This document shows positions 1 to 7,457 of a stretch of DNA of 9,020 nt, in pieces. The notes beneath the pieces were generated by a model. That model worked only from the letters and a program-made list of their open reading frames with translations. It ran no database searches and was not told the origin of the DNA. The stretch spans positions 1 through 9,020 of the forward strand of contig JABIUG010000135.1 of assembly GCA_018700655.1 (NCBI GenBank), read 5' to 3'. Both the position numbers and the translations under genes were made by a program. Every line of letters begins with the position of its first letter. Position 1 is the stretch's first letter. This DNA comes from Rhodospirillaceae bacterium. GTDB lineage: Bacteria > Pseudomonadota > Alphaproteobacteria > SP197.

Positions 1-56
1 ACGAACGGGGGACAAATCTTGCCGATTCTGCCCCTGGATGGCGTCACCACCTCTAA
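1..56 (+). CDS. Possible 3' end of an upstream gene (thiL candidate)
   Basis: The frame starting at base 3 is open from the left edge and stops at TAA 54-56, giving a tail that ends in GWRHHL. Alphaproteobacterial thiamine-monophosphate kinases (ThiL) often end in a similar aromatic-Arg-His tail, and from memory thiL commonly precedes hppA in Rhodospirillales. Both points are weak: only 17 codons are visible, and the other two plus-strand frames are also open here for about 20 and 31 codons. This is an inference from context; the bases could equally be non-coding. Confidence 0.25.
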   Translation, partial: ERGTNLADSAPGWRHHL

Positions 57-216
57 TCTGTAACGATTCCGTCGGATTTGTGCGTTGCAGCAATTGAAAT
101 CGGTTCATGGTTTTGGCATGTTCCGGCACCTTTCGACGGCTGGGTTGTGGGGAACGGGCGATTTTTGAGCTCCATGGCACATCCAGCCAACCAAACTCCG
201 GGGAGTATTCGGAACA

Positions 217-2298
217 ATGGAAGCCCTTTATTTCGCCATTGCCTGCGGCGTGGTGGCACTTGCCTATGGCGTCTTCGCCGTCAGGTCCGTACTGGCGGCA
301 AGCGCCGGTAATGAGCGCATGCAGGAAATTGCCGGCGCTATTCAGGAAGGCGCACAAGCCTATCTGAACCGTCAGTATCTGACGATCGCTATCGCCGGTG
401 CCGTCATTTTTGTCCTGCTGATCATTCTTCTGGGCGTCACCCAGGCGATCGGTTTCCTGATCGGTGCAGTGCTCTCGGGCGCGGCCGGTTACATCGGCAT
501 GCTGGTTTCGGTTCGCGCCAACGTTCGCACCGCTGAAGCCGCACGCACGAGCATGGAAAAAGCGCTCGCCGTCGCGGTCAACGCCGGTGCTGTCACGGGT
601 ATTCTCGTGGTTGGCCTGGGTCTGCTGGGAGTTTCAATCTACTACCTGGTGCTGCTGCAGATGGGCATCGAACAGCGCGAAGTCGTGGAGGCCCTTGTGG
701 CCCTTGGCTTTGGCGGTTCGCTGATCTCGATCTTTGCGCGTCTGGGCGGCGGCATCTTCACCAAGGGTGCCGATGTCGGCGCCGATCTGGTGGGCAAGGT
801 TGAAGCCGGCATCCCCGAAGATGACCCCCGCAACCCGGCCGTTATCGCCGACAACGTTGGCGACAACGTTGGCGACTGCGCGGGCATGGCGGCCGATCTG
901 TTCGAGACCTACGCCGTGACCTTCGTCGCAACGATGCTCCTGGCGTCGATCTTCTTCACCGGTGAGGTTCAGGCGCAGATGATGGCCTTCCCGCTCGTTC
1001 TGGGTGGTGTCTGCATCCTGGGCACGGTGGTCGGCAGCTTCTTCATGCGGCTCGGCTCCAACCAGAACATCATGTGGGCGCTCTACAAGGGCTTCATCGC
1101 AACCGCTGTGATCTCGGCAGTGCTCTTCATTCCCGTTACGGAATGGCTGATCGGTCTTGGCACCGAAGTCACAACGGTTGGCGGTGTGGCCTTCACCGGC
1201 TGGGACATGTTCTGGTGCGGCATTCTGGGCCTCGTCATCACGGGCCTGCTGATCGTCATCACCGAATATTATACTTCGACTGAATACCGTCCTGTCCGGG
1301 TCATCGCCCAGGCATCGACCACGGGCCACGGTACCAACATCATTCAGGGTCTTGCCCTGTCGATGGAAGCTACTGCCGCTCCGGTTATCGTTATCGCAGC
1401 AGGTATCATTATCGGTTACCTGCTGGCCGGTCTGTTCGGCATCGCCATCACGGCCACCACCATGCTGGCGCTTGCCGGTGTCGTTGTGACCCTGGATGCC
1501 TACGGTCCGGTGACCGACAACGCTGGTGGTATCGCCGAAATGGCGGATCTGCCTGAAGACGTGCGCAAGACCACGGACGCTCTGGACGCAGTCGGCAACA
1601 CGACCAAGGCCGTGACCAAGGGTTACGCCATCGGTTCTGCCGGTCTTGCCGCTCTGGTTCTGTTTGCGGCTTATGTCGAGGATCTGACCCACTATTTCCC
1701 CGATCTCGTCGTGACGTTCCGTCTCAGCGATCCCTTTGTCGTTGTGGGCCTCTTCATCGGCGGCATGCTGCCTTATCTGTTCGGTTCGCTTGCGATGCAG
1801 GCGGTCGGTCGTGCAGCAGGTTCGGTGGTCGAGGAAGTGCGGCGTCAGTTCCGCGAGATCCCCGGCATCATGGAAGGTACCGGCAAGCCTGATTACAGCC
1901 GTGCCGTCGATCTGCTGACCAAGTCGGCGATCAAGGAGATGATGATCCCGTCCTTGCTGCCGGTTCTGGCACCGGTCGTGGTCTACCTCATCATCTGGGC
2001 CATTGCGGGCCAGGAGGCTGCCTTCTCGACCCTCGGCGCTATGCTTCTCGGAACCATCGTCACGGGCCTCTTTGTGGCTCTTTCAATGACTTCGGGTGGT
2101 GGCGCCTGGGATAACGCCAAGAAGTACATCGAAGACGGCAACCACGGCGGCAAGGGATCGGAAGCCCATCATGCCGCGGTAACCGGTGACACGGTCGGTG
2201 ATCCCTACAAGGACACCGCTGGCCCGGCCATCAATCCGATGATCAAGATCATCAACATCGTGGCCCTGCTGATGCTCGCCGTGATGGGTGGATCCTGA
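217..2298 (+). CDS. hppA: K+-independent proton-translocating membrane pyrophosphatase
   Basis: This 693-residue integral membrane pump hydrolyses pyrophosphate and moves protons across the membrane; the length is usual for the family (about 16 membrane helices). The catalytic signature [11 protein letters not shown] is at residues 186-196, followed by the acidic stretch [12 protein letters not shown] at 212-223. The C-terminal substrate site includes GGAWDNAKK (628-636) and [10 protein letters not shown] (657-666), so the Mg-pyrophosphate ligands appear intact. GNTTKA at 460-465 has Lys464 where K+-dependent enzymes have Ala, the established marker of the K+-independent class. The ATG at 217 follows GGGGAG at 200-205, and the N-terminus begins directly with a hydrophobic helix, as is typical. 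The gene seems to be transcribed alone: the next gene is convergent and a terminator hairpin follows. In alphaproteobacteria this enzyme can recover energy from biosynthetic pyrophosphate. Confidence 0.97.
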   Translation: MEALYFAIACGVVALAYGVFAVRSVLAASAGNERMQEIAGAIQEGAQAYLNRQYLTIAIAGAVIFVLLIILLGVTQAIGFLIGAVLSGAAGYIGMLVSVRANVRTAEAARTSMEKALAVAVNAGAVTGILVVGLGLLGVSIYYLVLLQMGIEQREVVEALVALGFGGSLISIFARLGGGIFTKGADVGADLVGKVEAGIPEDDPRNPAVIADNVGDNVGDCAGMAADLFETYAVTFVATMLLASIFFTGEVQAQMMAFPLVLGGVCILGTVVGSFFMRLGSNQNIMWALYKGFIATAVISAVLFIPVTEWLIGLGTEVTTVGGVAFTGWDMFWCGILGLVITGLLIVITEYYTSTEYRPVRVIAQASTTGHGTNIIQGLALSMEATAAPVIVIAAGIIIGYLLAGLFGIAITATTMLALAGVVVTLDAYGPVTDNAGGIAEMADLPEDVRKTTDALDAVGNTTKAVTKGYAIGSAGLAALVLFAAYVEDLTHYFPDLVVTFRLSDPFVVVGLFIGGMLPYLFGSLAMQAVGRAAGSVVEEVRRQFREIPGIMEGTGKPDYSRAVDLLTKSAIKEMMIPSLLPVLAPVVVYLIIWAIAGQEAAFSTLGAMLLGTIVTGLFVALSMTSGGGAWDNAKKYIEDGNHGGKGSEAHHAAVTGDTVGDPYKDTAGPAINPMIKIINIVALLMLAVMGGS

Positions 2299-2330
2299 TC
2301 CAGCCCGGTAACGCCTAAGGCTAAGAAAAA

Positions 2331-2356
2331 CGCCCAACCGGGAAACTGGTTGGGCG
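2331..2356. terminator. Terminator hairpin shared by convergent hppA and bamE
   Basis: An 11-bp stem (2331-2341 with 2346-2356, including one G-U pair) closes on a GAAA loop. On the minus strand the stem is followed by TTTTTCTTAG, a good intrinsic terminator tail for bamE. On the plus strand the tail is TATTCTTATT, which is less uniform, so termination of hppA may be weaker. It lies 32 bases after the hppA stop and 62 bases beyond the bamE stop. Confidence 0.85.
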
Positions 2357-2418
2357 TATTCTTATTCAATTATAGCAACAGGTTAGCGACAATATCTCAT
2401 TGAAAACATCAATTGAAA

Positions 2419-2931
2419 TTACTGTCCTGGGAGACTCACGCCGGACTGGCCTTCGGTGTTGAAGCGGCCGATGTTGCCGAACATCTGTTCCAACAGGCTG
2501 AGCTGCTTGCCGTAGGTCGGTGTCGTGCGAGAAACCGGGTCGATGACAATACCGTCGGCCAGCGTGAAACCGGCGATTTCCTTCACGACTCCGCGATTGT
2601 CGAACGCGATCGCGACGATCTCCTGCGCTACGATCTCGGGCCGGAAAAAGGCGAATTCCTCGCGCCGCTCGGTGATGTAGAGCCAGGTTTCCTCACCAAA
2701 CAGCGCCGCGGTCGAAGGCGTGCCGAGAAACTGCGCGACTTCAAGCTGGGTATGAACGCCGGGCTCGATTCGCGACAGTGCTCCAGGGTCTGGAACATAG
2801 CCGTGGTTGGAGACACGCGGCTCACAAGCGGCAAGTGAACCGGCCGCAACCAACGCCAGCACAACCATGCGCGCCTTGCTCTGCGTCGCGGCCATTGTCC
2901 GCGCAAACCTTGTCGTCACACCAACTGTCAT
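2419..2931 (-). CDS. bamE: Outer membrane assembly lipoprotein BamE (SmpA/OmlA family)
   Basis: The product is a 170-residue lipoprotein predicted to sit on the periplasmic face of the outer membrane and support the BAM complex that inserts beta-barrel proteins. Residues 22-35 form the hydrophobic part of a signal peptide ending in the lipobox LAAC, with Cys36 as the lipidation site. The SmpA/OmlA fold follows: ALSRIEPGVHTQLEVAQFLGTPS (51-73, quoted as key pattern I-x-PG-x-x-T-x-x-EV-x-x-x-LG-x-P), then ETWLYITERRE (81-91), and strands around 105-125. I chose the ATG at 2931 because GAGGAAG lies 9 bases upstream on the minus strand. ATG codons at 2895 and 2868 are alternatives that keep the lipobox but lack as good a ribosome binding site. 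A longer open frame back to 3084 is unlikely because it would bury the signal peptide. It is divergent from the chaperone gene and ends in the shared terminator. Confidence 0.9.
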   Translation of the reverse strand: MTVGVTTRFARTMAATQSKARMVVLALVAAGSLAACEPRVSNHGYVPDPGALSRIEPGVHTQLEVAQFLGTPSTAALFGEETWLYITERREEFAFFRPEIVAQEIVAIAFDNRGVVKEIAGFTLADGIVIDPVSRTTPTYGKQLSLLEQMFGNIGRFNTEGQSGVSLPGQ

Positions 2932-2957
2932 TGACCAGAACTTCCTCAACACATAAT
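2931..2957 (+). promoter_or_regulatory. Candidate promoter for the Cbp3-type chaperone gene
   Basis: TTGACC (2931-2936) and CATAAT (2952-2957) each match the sigma70 hexamers at five of six bases. The 15-base spacer is shorter than ideal. Transcription would begin near 2964, leaving a leader of about 70 bases. This is a pattern match only. Confidence 0.35.
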
Positions 2958-2967
2958 CAGGGCGCGG

Positions 2968-2997
2968 ACGATGCCGGGACCATGGTGGCCCTGTCAA
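2968..2997 (-). promoter_or_regulatory. Candidate promoter for bamE
   Basis: On the minus strand a perfect TTGACA (2992-2997) is followed after 18 bases by CATCGT (2968-2973), which matches the -10 consensus at only three positions. Alphaproteobacterial promoters often keep the -35 box better than the -10, so this is plausible. The start of transcription would be near 2960, about 30 bases before the bamE ATG. Confidence 0.35.
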
Positions 2998-3036
2998 ACA
3001 CGCATCGACCTGGCGTATGCCCCGGACGATCACATC

Positions 3037-3585
3037 ATGCTGCAAAACCTGTTTTCTCGTTCCCGCTTCGACGAATCCACACACCTGCTTTACGACATGC
3101 TCGTGGCCCAGGCGCGAGAGCCGTCGTTTTACACCGATCGCAAGGTCCCCGATACCCTCGATGGCCGTTTCGAGATGGTGGTTCTACACGCCCTTCTGGT
3201 GATGCGCCAACTGCGAGGGTTGGGCGATTCGGGCGAAGAGGCTGCGCAGAAGTTGTTCGACCTGATGTTTGCCGATTTCGACAGGGCATTACGCGAACTC
3301 GGTGTTGGCGATCTCAGCGTCGGGCGCCGCATGAAAAAGATGGCGCAGGCCTTCTATGGCCGTGCCGCCGCCTTTGATGAGGCGCTGGCCGAGGCGCCCG
3401 CCGGCGAAGCCCTGGCGCGATTTCTCGAACGCAACACCTACGGAACTGTTGAAGTCGACGGCGATACGCTCACATCTCTCGAACACTATGTACGGATCCA
3501 GGATGATTATCTCGCCAAGCAGGCACCGGAAGCTCTGCTGAAGGGCATCATAGAATTTTCGACGACGGCCCTAAGGAATGATTGA
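3037..3585 (+). CDS. Ubiquinol-cytochrome c chaperone (Cbp3/UQCC1-like)
   Basis: The 182-residue protein matches the ubiquinol-cytochrome c chaperone family (Cbp3 in yeast, UQCC1 in animals), whose mitochondrial members assist synthesis and assembly of cytochrome b in the bc1 complex. The role in bacteria is inferred from this homology. Recognisable parts are THLLYDMLVAQAREPSFY (15-32), the FEMVVLHALLVMRQLR helix (45-60), FDRALRELGVGDLSVGRRM (81-99), and KKMAQAFYGR (100-109), the most typical block. No signal peptide or membrane helix is seen, so it should be cytoplasmic or peripheral. The ATG at 3037 gives the usual N-terminus MLQNLF; an in-frame ATG at 2971 would add 22 residues that do not look conserved. 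The ribosome binding site before 3037 is weak (CGGA). The DUF177 gene follows on the same strand. Confidence 0.88.
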   Translation: MLQNLFSRSRFDESTHLLYDMLVAQAREPSFYTDRKVPDTLDGRFEMVVLHALLVMRQLRGLGDSGEEAAQKLFDLMFADFDRALRELGVGDLSVGRRMKKMAQAFYGRAAAFDEALAEAPAGEALARFLERNTYGTVEVDGDTLTSLEHYVRIQDDYLAKQAPEALLKGIIEFSTTALRND

Positions 3586-3657
3586 GCCGGGCGCGCCACA
3601 CTCCATATGGGAAGCCACACGCAAGCCATGCCGAAACATGGGTCGATAGGATCAGCC

Positions 3658-4188
3658 ATGCAGACCACAGAATTCTCAAGACCTGTCGATGTCTCTAACC
3701 TCGACGACGGGGACTACGAGCCACACGCTCTGACAGCCGATGCTGGCGATTGCCTGACGCTGGCCAAACGCTTCGCCATCGCGGAGCTTAAAAGCCTCAG
3801 CGCAGACCTGGTCATTCGCCGCCAGGGACGGCAGGTGATCGCATCGGGAAATCTGAAAGCAGAAGCCATCCAGACTTGCGTGGTCTCGCTCGATCCGATC
3901 GAGGTCCGAATCGATGATGCATTCGACGTCGTCTTCGACCCCGATGTTCGTCCCAGCGGCGAATTCGACGAGGTCATAGACCTTGATCCCGACAGCGAAG
4001 ATCCGCCTGAGCCGCTGTTTGATGACGAAATCGACCTGGGGGAAGCCGTCGCGCAACAAGTAGCGTTGCTGCTCGACCCCTATCCGCGTAAGCCCAGGGC
4101 TGAAATCGACCCACGATTTGTCGATGATGAGGCCATCGAGCGGAAAAACCCGTTCGAAGTTCTCAAAAGCCTGAAACTCGATGGCTGA
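3658..4188 (+). CDS. DUF177/YceD family protein (23S rRNA accumulation)
   Basis: This 176-residue acidic cytoplasmic protein belongs to the DUF177/YceD family, found almost always just upstream of rpmF. Family members are linked to accumulation of 23S rRNA, but the mechanism is not settled. The sequence shows the N-terminal EFSRPVDV (5-12), the central CVVSLDPIEV (74-83) with the conserved Cys, and the C-terminal block DDEIDLGEAVAQQVALLLDP (122-141) followed by YPRKP. The start at 3658 is preferred over 3607 because family members begin a few residues before the EFSRP motif and AGGA lies at 3648-3651. The gene is 72 bases after the chaperone gene and 71 bases before rpmF, on the same strand. 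Confidence 0.88.
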   Translation: MQTTEFSRPVDVSNLDDGDYEPHALTADAGDCLTLAKRFAIAELKSLSADLVIRRQGRQVIASGNLKAEAIQTCVVSLDPIEVRIDDAFDVVFDPDVRPSGEFDEVIDLDPDSEDPPEPLFDDEIDLGEAVAQQVALLLDPYPRKPRAEIDPRFVDDEAIERKNPFEVLKSLKLDG

Positions 4189-4194
4189 GGCGGC

Positions 4195-4223
4195 TTGTAG
4201 CCCTGTAGAAAGCCTGTTATAGC
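4195..4223 (+). promoter_or_regulatory. Weak candidate promoter before rpmF
   Basis: TTGTAG (4195-4200) and TATAGC (4218-4223) are separated by exactly 17 bases, in the 71-base gap between the DUF177 gene and rpmF. The hexamers match the sigma70 consensus only in part (three and four of six). If real it would give rpmF-plsX-fabH a start of its own near 4230; otherwise the genes are read through from upstream. Confidence 0.25.
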
Positions 4224-4259
4224 CCCGCTCCACCTCAAGAAACATGCTGGACGCAAACC

Positions 4260-4445
4260 ATGGCGGTTCCGAAGAAAAAAGTAAGCCCTGCGCGGCGTGA
4301 CATTCGCCGTTCGCATCACGCGCTGGTGGCGGCGATGATCAACGAATGCACGAACTGCGGCGAAATCAAGCTGCCACACCATGTGTGTTCGGCCTGTGGC
4401 TATTACCGCGACCGCGAGGTCACGGAGCCCAAGGGCAGCATCTGA
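4260..4445 (+). CDS. rpmF: 50S ribosomal protein L32 (zinc-binding form)
   Basis: This is the 61-residue large-subunit ribosomal protein bL32. The N-terminus [20 protein letters not shown] is the standard L32 start, rich in basic residues that contact 23S rRNA. Four cysteines are present as C30-x2-C33 and C43-x2-C46, so this is the C+ form expected to bind one zinc ion; many bacteria also have or instead have a cysteine-free form. Length and motifs are normal and the ATG at 4260 is certain from the conserved N-terminus, although no strong ribosome binding site is visible. It sits between the DUF177 gene and plsX, the arrangement seen across many bacteria. Confidence 0.97.
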   Translation: MAVPKKKVSPARRDIRRSHHALVAAMINECTNCGEIKLPHHVCSACGYYRDREVTEPKGSI

Positions 4446-4481
4446 CCCACTGGCTAATCCTTTGTGGTATAGAAATCGGCC

Positions 4482-5531
4482 ATGAGCACCGCCCACGTCA
4501 TCGCGCTTGACGCGATGGGCGGCGACCGTGCGCCCGAAATCGTTGTGGCTGGCGCCAATGTCGCACGCCTGCGTTATCCGGGAACGACCTTTCGGCTGTT
4601 CGGCCAGCCCAAAAAGCTCGAGAAGTTGCTGGGTCGCTTTCCGAAACTTGCTGCGGATACGGAAATCGTACCCAGCGAGATGGTCATCGAACCCGACATG
4701 AAGCCCTCCCAGGCCTTGCGCAAGGGCGGACAGTCGAGCATGCGCATGGCGATTGACGATGTGAAGGCCGGCGCGGCTTCAGGCATCGTGTCAGCCGGCA
4801 ACACCGGAGCCTTGATGGCGATGGCCAAACTTGCCCTGCGCACGCTCCCGGGAGTTCATCGTCCGGCGATCGCCTCGATGATCCCCACGCATCGGGGCGA
4901 ATCGGTCATGCTTGATCTGGGTGCCAACATCGATTGCAGCGCCGATAATCTGGTGCAGTTTGCCGTGATGGGTGCCGCATTTGCGCGCAGCGTACAGGGC
5001 TTGAGCCATCCCACGGTCGGGTTGCTCAATGTCGGCAGCGAAGAAAGCAAGGGCCACGAGGAAATTCGGCGTGCGGCCGAGATCCTGCGATCGGCCCATC
5101 TGCCGCTGGAATTCTATGGATTCGTGGAAGGCAACGACATCACCGAAGGCACCGTCGACGTCGTGGTTGCCGATGGGTTCAGCGGCAACATCGCGCTCAA
5201 GACAGCCGAAGGTACCGCCAGCATGTACACCGACTTTCTCAAGGCGACGTTCCGTCGCTCGGTGTTTTCCAAACTGGGAGGCGCCCTGGCAAAGCCGGCA
5301 CTGCATGCACTGTTCAAGCGATTCGACCCGCGTCGTTACAATGGCGGCATGTTCCTGGGTCTTAATGGTGTTGCCGTGAAGAGCCATGGCGGCACGGATG
5401 CCAAGGGGTATGCCAATGCGATCGGCTTCGCTGTCGATATGCTGACACACGGTTTCAATGAGAAGGTCATCGAAGATCTCGAACTCCTGAGTCACGATAC
5501 CGGCATTCCCGCCGAAGTCGCAGCCCAGTGA
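4482..5531 (+). CDS. plsX: Phosphate acyltransferase PlsX
   Basis: PlsX converts acyl-ACP and phosphate to acyl-phosphate, the donor that PlsY uses to acylate glycerol-3-phosphate at the start of phospholipid synthesis; it is a peripheral membrane enzyme. The 349-residue product has the family landmarks in order: [12 protein letters not shown] (8-19), [10 protein letters not shown] (104-113), DLGANIDC (145-152), [13 protein letters not shown] (181-193), [10 protein letters not shown] (211-220) and [12 protein letters not shown] (229-240). The region near [21 protein letters not shown] (257-277, basic and hydrophobic) corresponds to the part that contacts the membrane. The ATG at 4482 places the ALDAMGGD motif at the usual distance from the N-terminus. 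rpmF ends 36 bases upstream, and the stop codon overlaps the fabH start, pointing to one transcript and translational coupling. Confidence 0.97.
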   Translation: MSTAHVIALDAMGGDRAPEIVVAGANVARLRYPGTTFRLFGQPKKLEKLLGRFPKLAADTEIVPSEMVIEPDMKPSQALRKGGQSSMRMAIDDVKAGAASGIVSAGNTGALMAMAKLALRTLPGVHRPAIASMIPTHRGESVMLDLGANIDCSADNLVQFAVMGAAFARSVQGLSHPTVGLLNVGSEESKGHEEIRRAAEILRSAHLPLEFYGFVEGNDITEGTVDVVVADGFSGNIALKTAEGTASMYTDFLKATFRRSVFSKLGGALAKPALHALFKRFDPRRYNGGMFLGLNGVAVKSHGGTDAKGYANAIGFAVDMLTHGFNEKVIEDLELLSHDTGIPAEVAAQ

Positions 5532-6505
5532 CAATCAAGCGCTCGCACATTACAGGGTGCGGGGCCTATCTCCCGGAACGCTGTGTCACCAATTCCGAGC
5601 TGGCCGCCGCACTGGACACCACTGATGAGTGGATCCAGTCGCGCACGGGTATCCGTCAACGGCATATTGCAGCAGATGGAGAACTGACCTCCGATCTCGC
5701 CACCAATGCAGCTCGCAAGGCGCTCGACGCTGCGGGCCTGACCGCAGATGACATCGATCTGGTCGTGGTTGCGACCGCGACCCCGGATCTGACCTTTCCG
5801 GCAACCGCAACCCAGGTCCAGGCCAACCTTGGCGTTACCAGAGGCTGCGCATTTGACGTTCAGGCGGTCTGCACCGGTTTTGTCTATGCCCTGACGATCG
5901 CCGACAACTTCGTGCAGTTGGGCCAGTCACGCGGCGCGCTGGTGATCGGCGCCGAAACCTTCTCGCGTATCCTCGACTGGAATGATCGGGGGACCTGCGT
6001 GCTGTTTGGCGACGGCGCCGGTGCGGTCGTGCTGCAGCCGGGTGAGGGTGCTGGAACGGTCGAGGACCGGGGCATCCTGTCGACCCATCTCCATGCCGAC
6101 GGTCGCTACAAGGATATGCTCTACGTTGATGGTGGGCCCTCGACGACTCAGCTTGCCGGCTTTCTGCGTATGGAAGGCAAGGAAGTCTTCAAGCATGCTG
6201 TCGTCAACCTGGCCCAGGCCGTTGATGAAGCCCTTGAGGCCAATGGCGTCGACGGGGCTGCCGTTGACTGGCTCGTTCCCCATCAGGCCAACCGCCGGAT
6301 CATCGACGCAACAGCGCGCAAATTGGGCGTCACCAGCGACAAGGTCGTGGTCACGATTGACCGCCATGCCAATACCTCTGCAGCATCCATACCTCTCGCT
6401 CTGTCAGAGGCTGTGGGCGACGGGCGTATCACACGGGGCCAACTTGTGTTGCTGGAAGCGATGGGTGGAGGATTCACCTGGGGTTCGGCCATGGTGCGCT
6501 GGTAG
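5528..6505 (+). CDS. fabH: Beta-ketoacyl-ACP synthase III (FabH)
   Basis: FabH condenses an acyl-CoA, usually acetyl-CoA, with malonyl-ACP to start fatty acid synthesis. The 325-residue protein has the complete catalytic triad: Cys115 in [11 protein letters not shown] (112-121 region), His252 in VPHQANRR (250-257), and Asn282 in HANTSAAS (280-287). The C-terminal GGGFTWGSA (313-321) is also typical. Translation starts with GTG at 5528, which overlaps the plsX stop as GTGA; no upstream start in this frame fits the conserved N-terminus [11 protein letters not shown]. Coupling to plsX is therefore likely. It is the last gene of the rpmF-plsX-fabH run, and a 135-base gap follows before ihfA. Confidence 0.97.
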   Translation: MTIKRSHITGCGAYLPERCVTNSELAAALDTTDEWIQSRTGIRQRHIAADGELTSDLATNAARKALDAAGLTADDIDLVVVATATPDLTFPATATQVQANLGVTRGCAFDVQAVCTGFVYALTIADNFVQLGQSRGALVIGAETFSRILDWNDRGTCVLFGDGAGAVVLQPGEGAGTVEDRGILSTHLHADGRYKDMLYVDGGPSTTQLAGFLRMEGKEVFKHAVVNLAQAVDEALEANGVDGAAVDWLVPHQANRRIIDATARKLGVTSDKVVVTIDRHANTSAASIPLALSEAVGDGRITRGQLVLLEAMGGGFTWGSAMVRW

Positions 6506-6506
6506 T

Positions 6507-6544
6507 TGAATCGTTGGATTAACGACGCCGTGTAAGCCGATTCA
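6507..6544. repeat. Inverted repeat just after fabH
   Basis: TGAATCG (6507-6513) and CGATTCA (6538-6544) are perfect inverted copies separated by 24 bases, with a smaller ACG/CGT dyad inside. There is no T-rich tail, so this is not a standard intrinsic terminator. It could be a 3' structure protecting the fabH message, or chance. Confidence 0.3.
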
Positions 6545-6566
6545 GTGGCACCTAAGATTTCACACG

Positions 6567-6579
6567 CAACCACTTGATA
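6567..6579 (-). promoter_or_regulatory. Consensus IHF-binding site upstream of ihfA
   Basis: On the minus strand the bases read TATCAAGTGGTTG, which fits the E. coli IHF consensus WATCAANNNNTTR at every defined position. It lies 62 bases before the ihfA start and abuts a TTGACT (6580-6585) that could be a -35 box; the matching -10 is poor. In E. coli the IHF genes are repressed by their own product, so autoregulation is a natural reading. The match is seen directly; binding is inferred. Confidence 0.5.
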
Positions 6580-6604
6580 TTGACTACCTTTCCGCTTCCA
6601 GTTA

Positions 6605-6621
6605 GCCTTATACCTTAAGGC
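6605..6621. promoter_or_regulatory. Dyad in the ihfA leader
   Basis: GCCTTA (6605-6610) and TAAGGC (6616-6621) form a perfect 6-bp inverted repeat around TACCT. It ends four bases before the GGAG ribosome binding site (6626-6629) of ihfA. It may act as an operator or as a hairpin near the ribosome binding site; the TTATAC it contains resembles a -10 box, but no -35 is found at the right distance. Confidence 0.3.
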
Positions 6622-6640
6622 GATTGGAGACACGCCGCTA

Positions 6641-6955
6641 ATGGCGGATAGAACCATGACGCGGGCGGACCTCACGGAGGCCGTCTATCACGAAGTTGGG
6701 TTGTCGCGCAGCGAGTCGGCACAACTCGTCGAATCTGTTCTCGGCGAGATTTCCGAAACGCTGTCGCTGGGTGAGGCCGTGAAGATATCTTCGTTCGGCA
6801 GCTTTTCCGTGCGCGAGAAAGCCCCCCGTGTCGGTCGCAATTTGAAGACCGGCGAAGAAGTCACGATTTCTTCGCGCCGGGTTCTGGTGTTCCGGGCCTC
6901 CCATGTCCTGAAGGACCGTATCAACGACGATCACGCAGTCGGGCGCGAGGACTAA
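6641..6955 (+). CDS. ihfA: Integration host factor subunit alpha, atypical DNA-binding arm
   Basis: The 104-residue product belongs to the HU/IHF (DNABII) family and matches IHF alpha: [19 protein letters not shown] (7-25) forms the first helices and [14 protein letters not shown] (47-60) is the core. IHF is a heterodimer that bends DNA sharply in recombination, replication and transcription. The arm reads GRNLKTGEE (65-73): Leu68 replaces the near-invariant proline that intercalates into DNA. Thr75 and Ala86 stand where E. coli IHF alpha has Pro in its IPIT and FRPG segments. The remaining arm residues, including RRVLVFR (79-85), are intact. GGAG at 6626-6629 supports the ATG at 6641; Met6 is an alternative start. 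Its place between fabH and a MerR gene is the usual alphaproteobacterial position for ihfA, so identity is secure even though the arm is odd. Confidence 0.93.
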   Translation: MADRTMTRADLTEAVYHEVGLSRSESAQLVESVLGEISETLSLGEAVKISSFGSFSVREKAPRVGRNLKTGEEVTISSRRVLVFRASHVLKDRINDDHAVGRED

Positions 6956-6958
6956 GCC

Positions 6959-7411
6959 ATGGCTGGTTCGCAGAGCGATCGAGCCAATGGTTCGGGTTCA
7001 CGCCGGGGTGGCAAGTCCAAGGCAGCCTTTCGCACTATCAGCGAAGTGGCCGACGAACTGGATGTTGCCCAGCATGTGCTGCGTTTCTGGGAAACCAAAT
7101 TCCATCAGATTAGCCCGCTCAAGCGTGGCGGCGGACGTCGTTATTACCGCCCGGAAGACATCGAGTTCCTGCGCCAGATCAAACGTCTGCTCTATACCGA
7201 GGGTTACACCATCAAAGGTGTACAGCGGCTGATTCGACAGGGTGGCGTTGCAGCACTTCAGATCGATGGGCCGGTCGAAACGCAGCCGGTTGAGGCTGGT
7301 CCCGCTTCGGACCAGCAGGGTAATACTCTTGATTCTTCAGATCGGATGGCGCTTGAACGCGCTGTTGACGAACTGGAGTCCTGTCGGCGGTTGCTGGCCG
7401 CGCGTGGTTGA
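6959..7411 (+). CDS. MerR-family transcriptional regulator
   Basis: This 150-residue protein has an N-terminal MerR winged-helix DNA-binding domain. [20 protein letters not shown] (24-43) carries the helix-turn-helix, and [20 protein letters not shown] (44-63) with RPEDIEFL (64-71) is the wing, ending in the helices [20 protein letters not shown] (71-90). The family pattern of Arg-Tyr-Tyr before the dimer helix is kept. The C-terminal 55 residues are low in conserved features, and no metal-binding cysteine pair is seen (only Cys142), so the effector cannot be named. The gene begins three bases after the ihfA stop, so the two are almost surely co-transcribed. This ihfA-merR pairing is common in alphaproteobacteria, but the regulator's targets are not known to me. 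Confidence 0.9.
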   Translation: MAGSQSDRANGSGSRRGGKSKAAFRTISEVADELDVAQHVLRFWETKFHQISPLKRGGGRRYYRPEDIEFLRQIKRLLYTEGYTIKGVQRLIRQGGVAALQIDGPVETQPVEAGPASDQQGNTLDSSDRMALERAVDELESCRRLLAARG

Positions 7412-7457
7412 GATATGTCATCGGCGAAGCAGCGCCACGGCGTTGCCAATGCCGGGA

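Noticed and set aside
850..873. Tandem 12-base repeat in hppA
   Set aside because: GACAACGTTGGC occurs twice in a row because the enzyme's conserved active-site motif contains DNVGDNVGD; it is a protein motif and not a DNA repeat element.
634..1692. A 352-codon open frame on the minus strand inside hppA
   Set aside because: It lies wholly antisense to an unmistakable H+-PPase, and its His/Asp/Gln/Arg-rich translation has no recognisable domain; GC-rich codon use creates such shadows.
2413..2838. A 141-codon plus-strand open frame opposite bamE
   Set aside because: It is antisense to bamE, whose lipobox and SmpA/OmlA pattern are clear, and has no support of its own.
4791..5534. A 247-codon minus-strand open frame opposite plsX
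   Set aside because: It is antisense to a fully conserved plsX and shows no family motif.
6507..6544. Intrinsic terminator after fabH
   Set aside because: The 7-bp inverted repeat has a 24-base loop and no T-rich tail, so I list it only as an inverted repeat.
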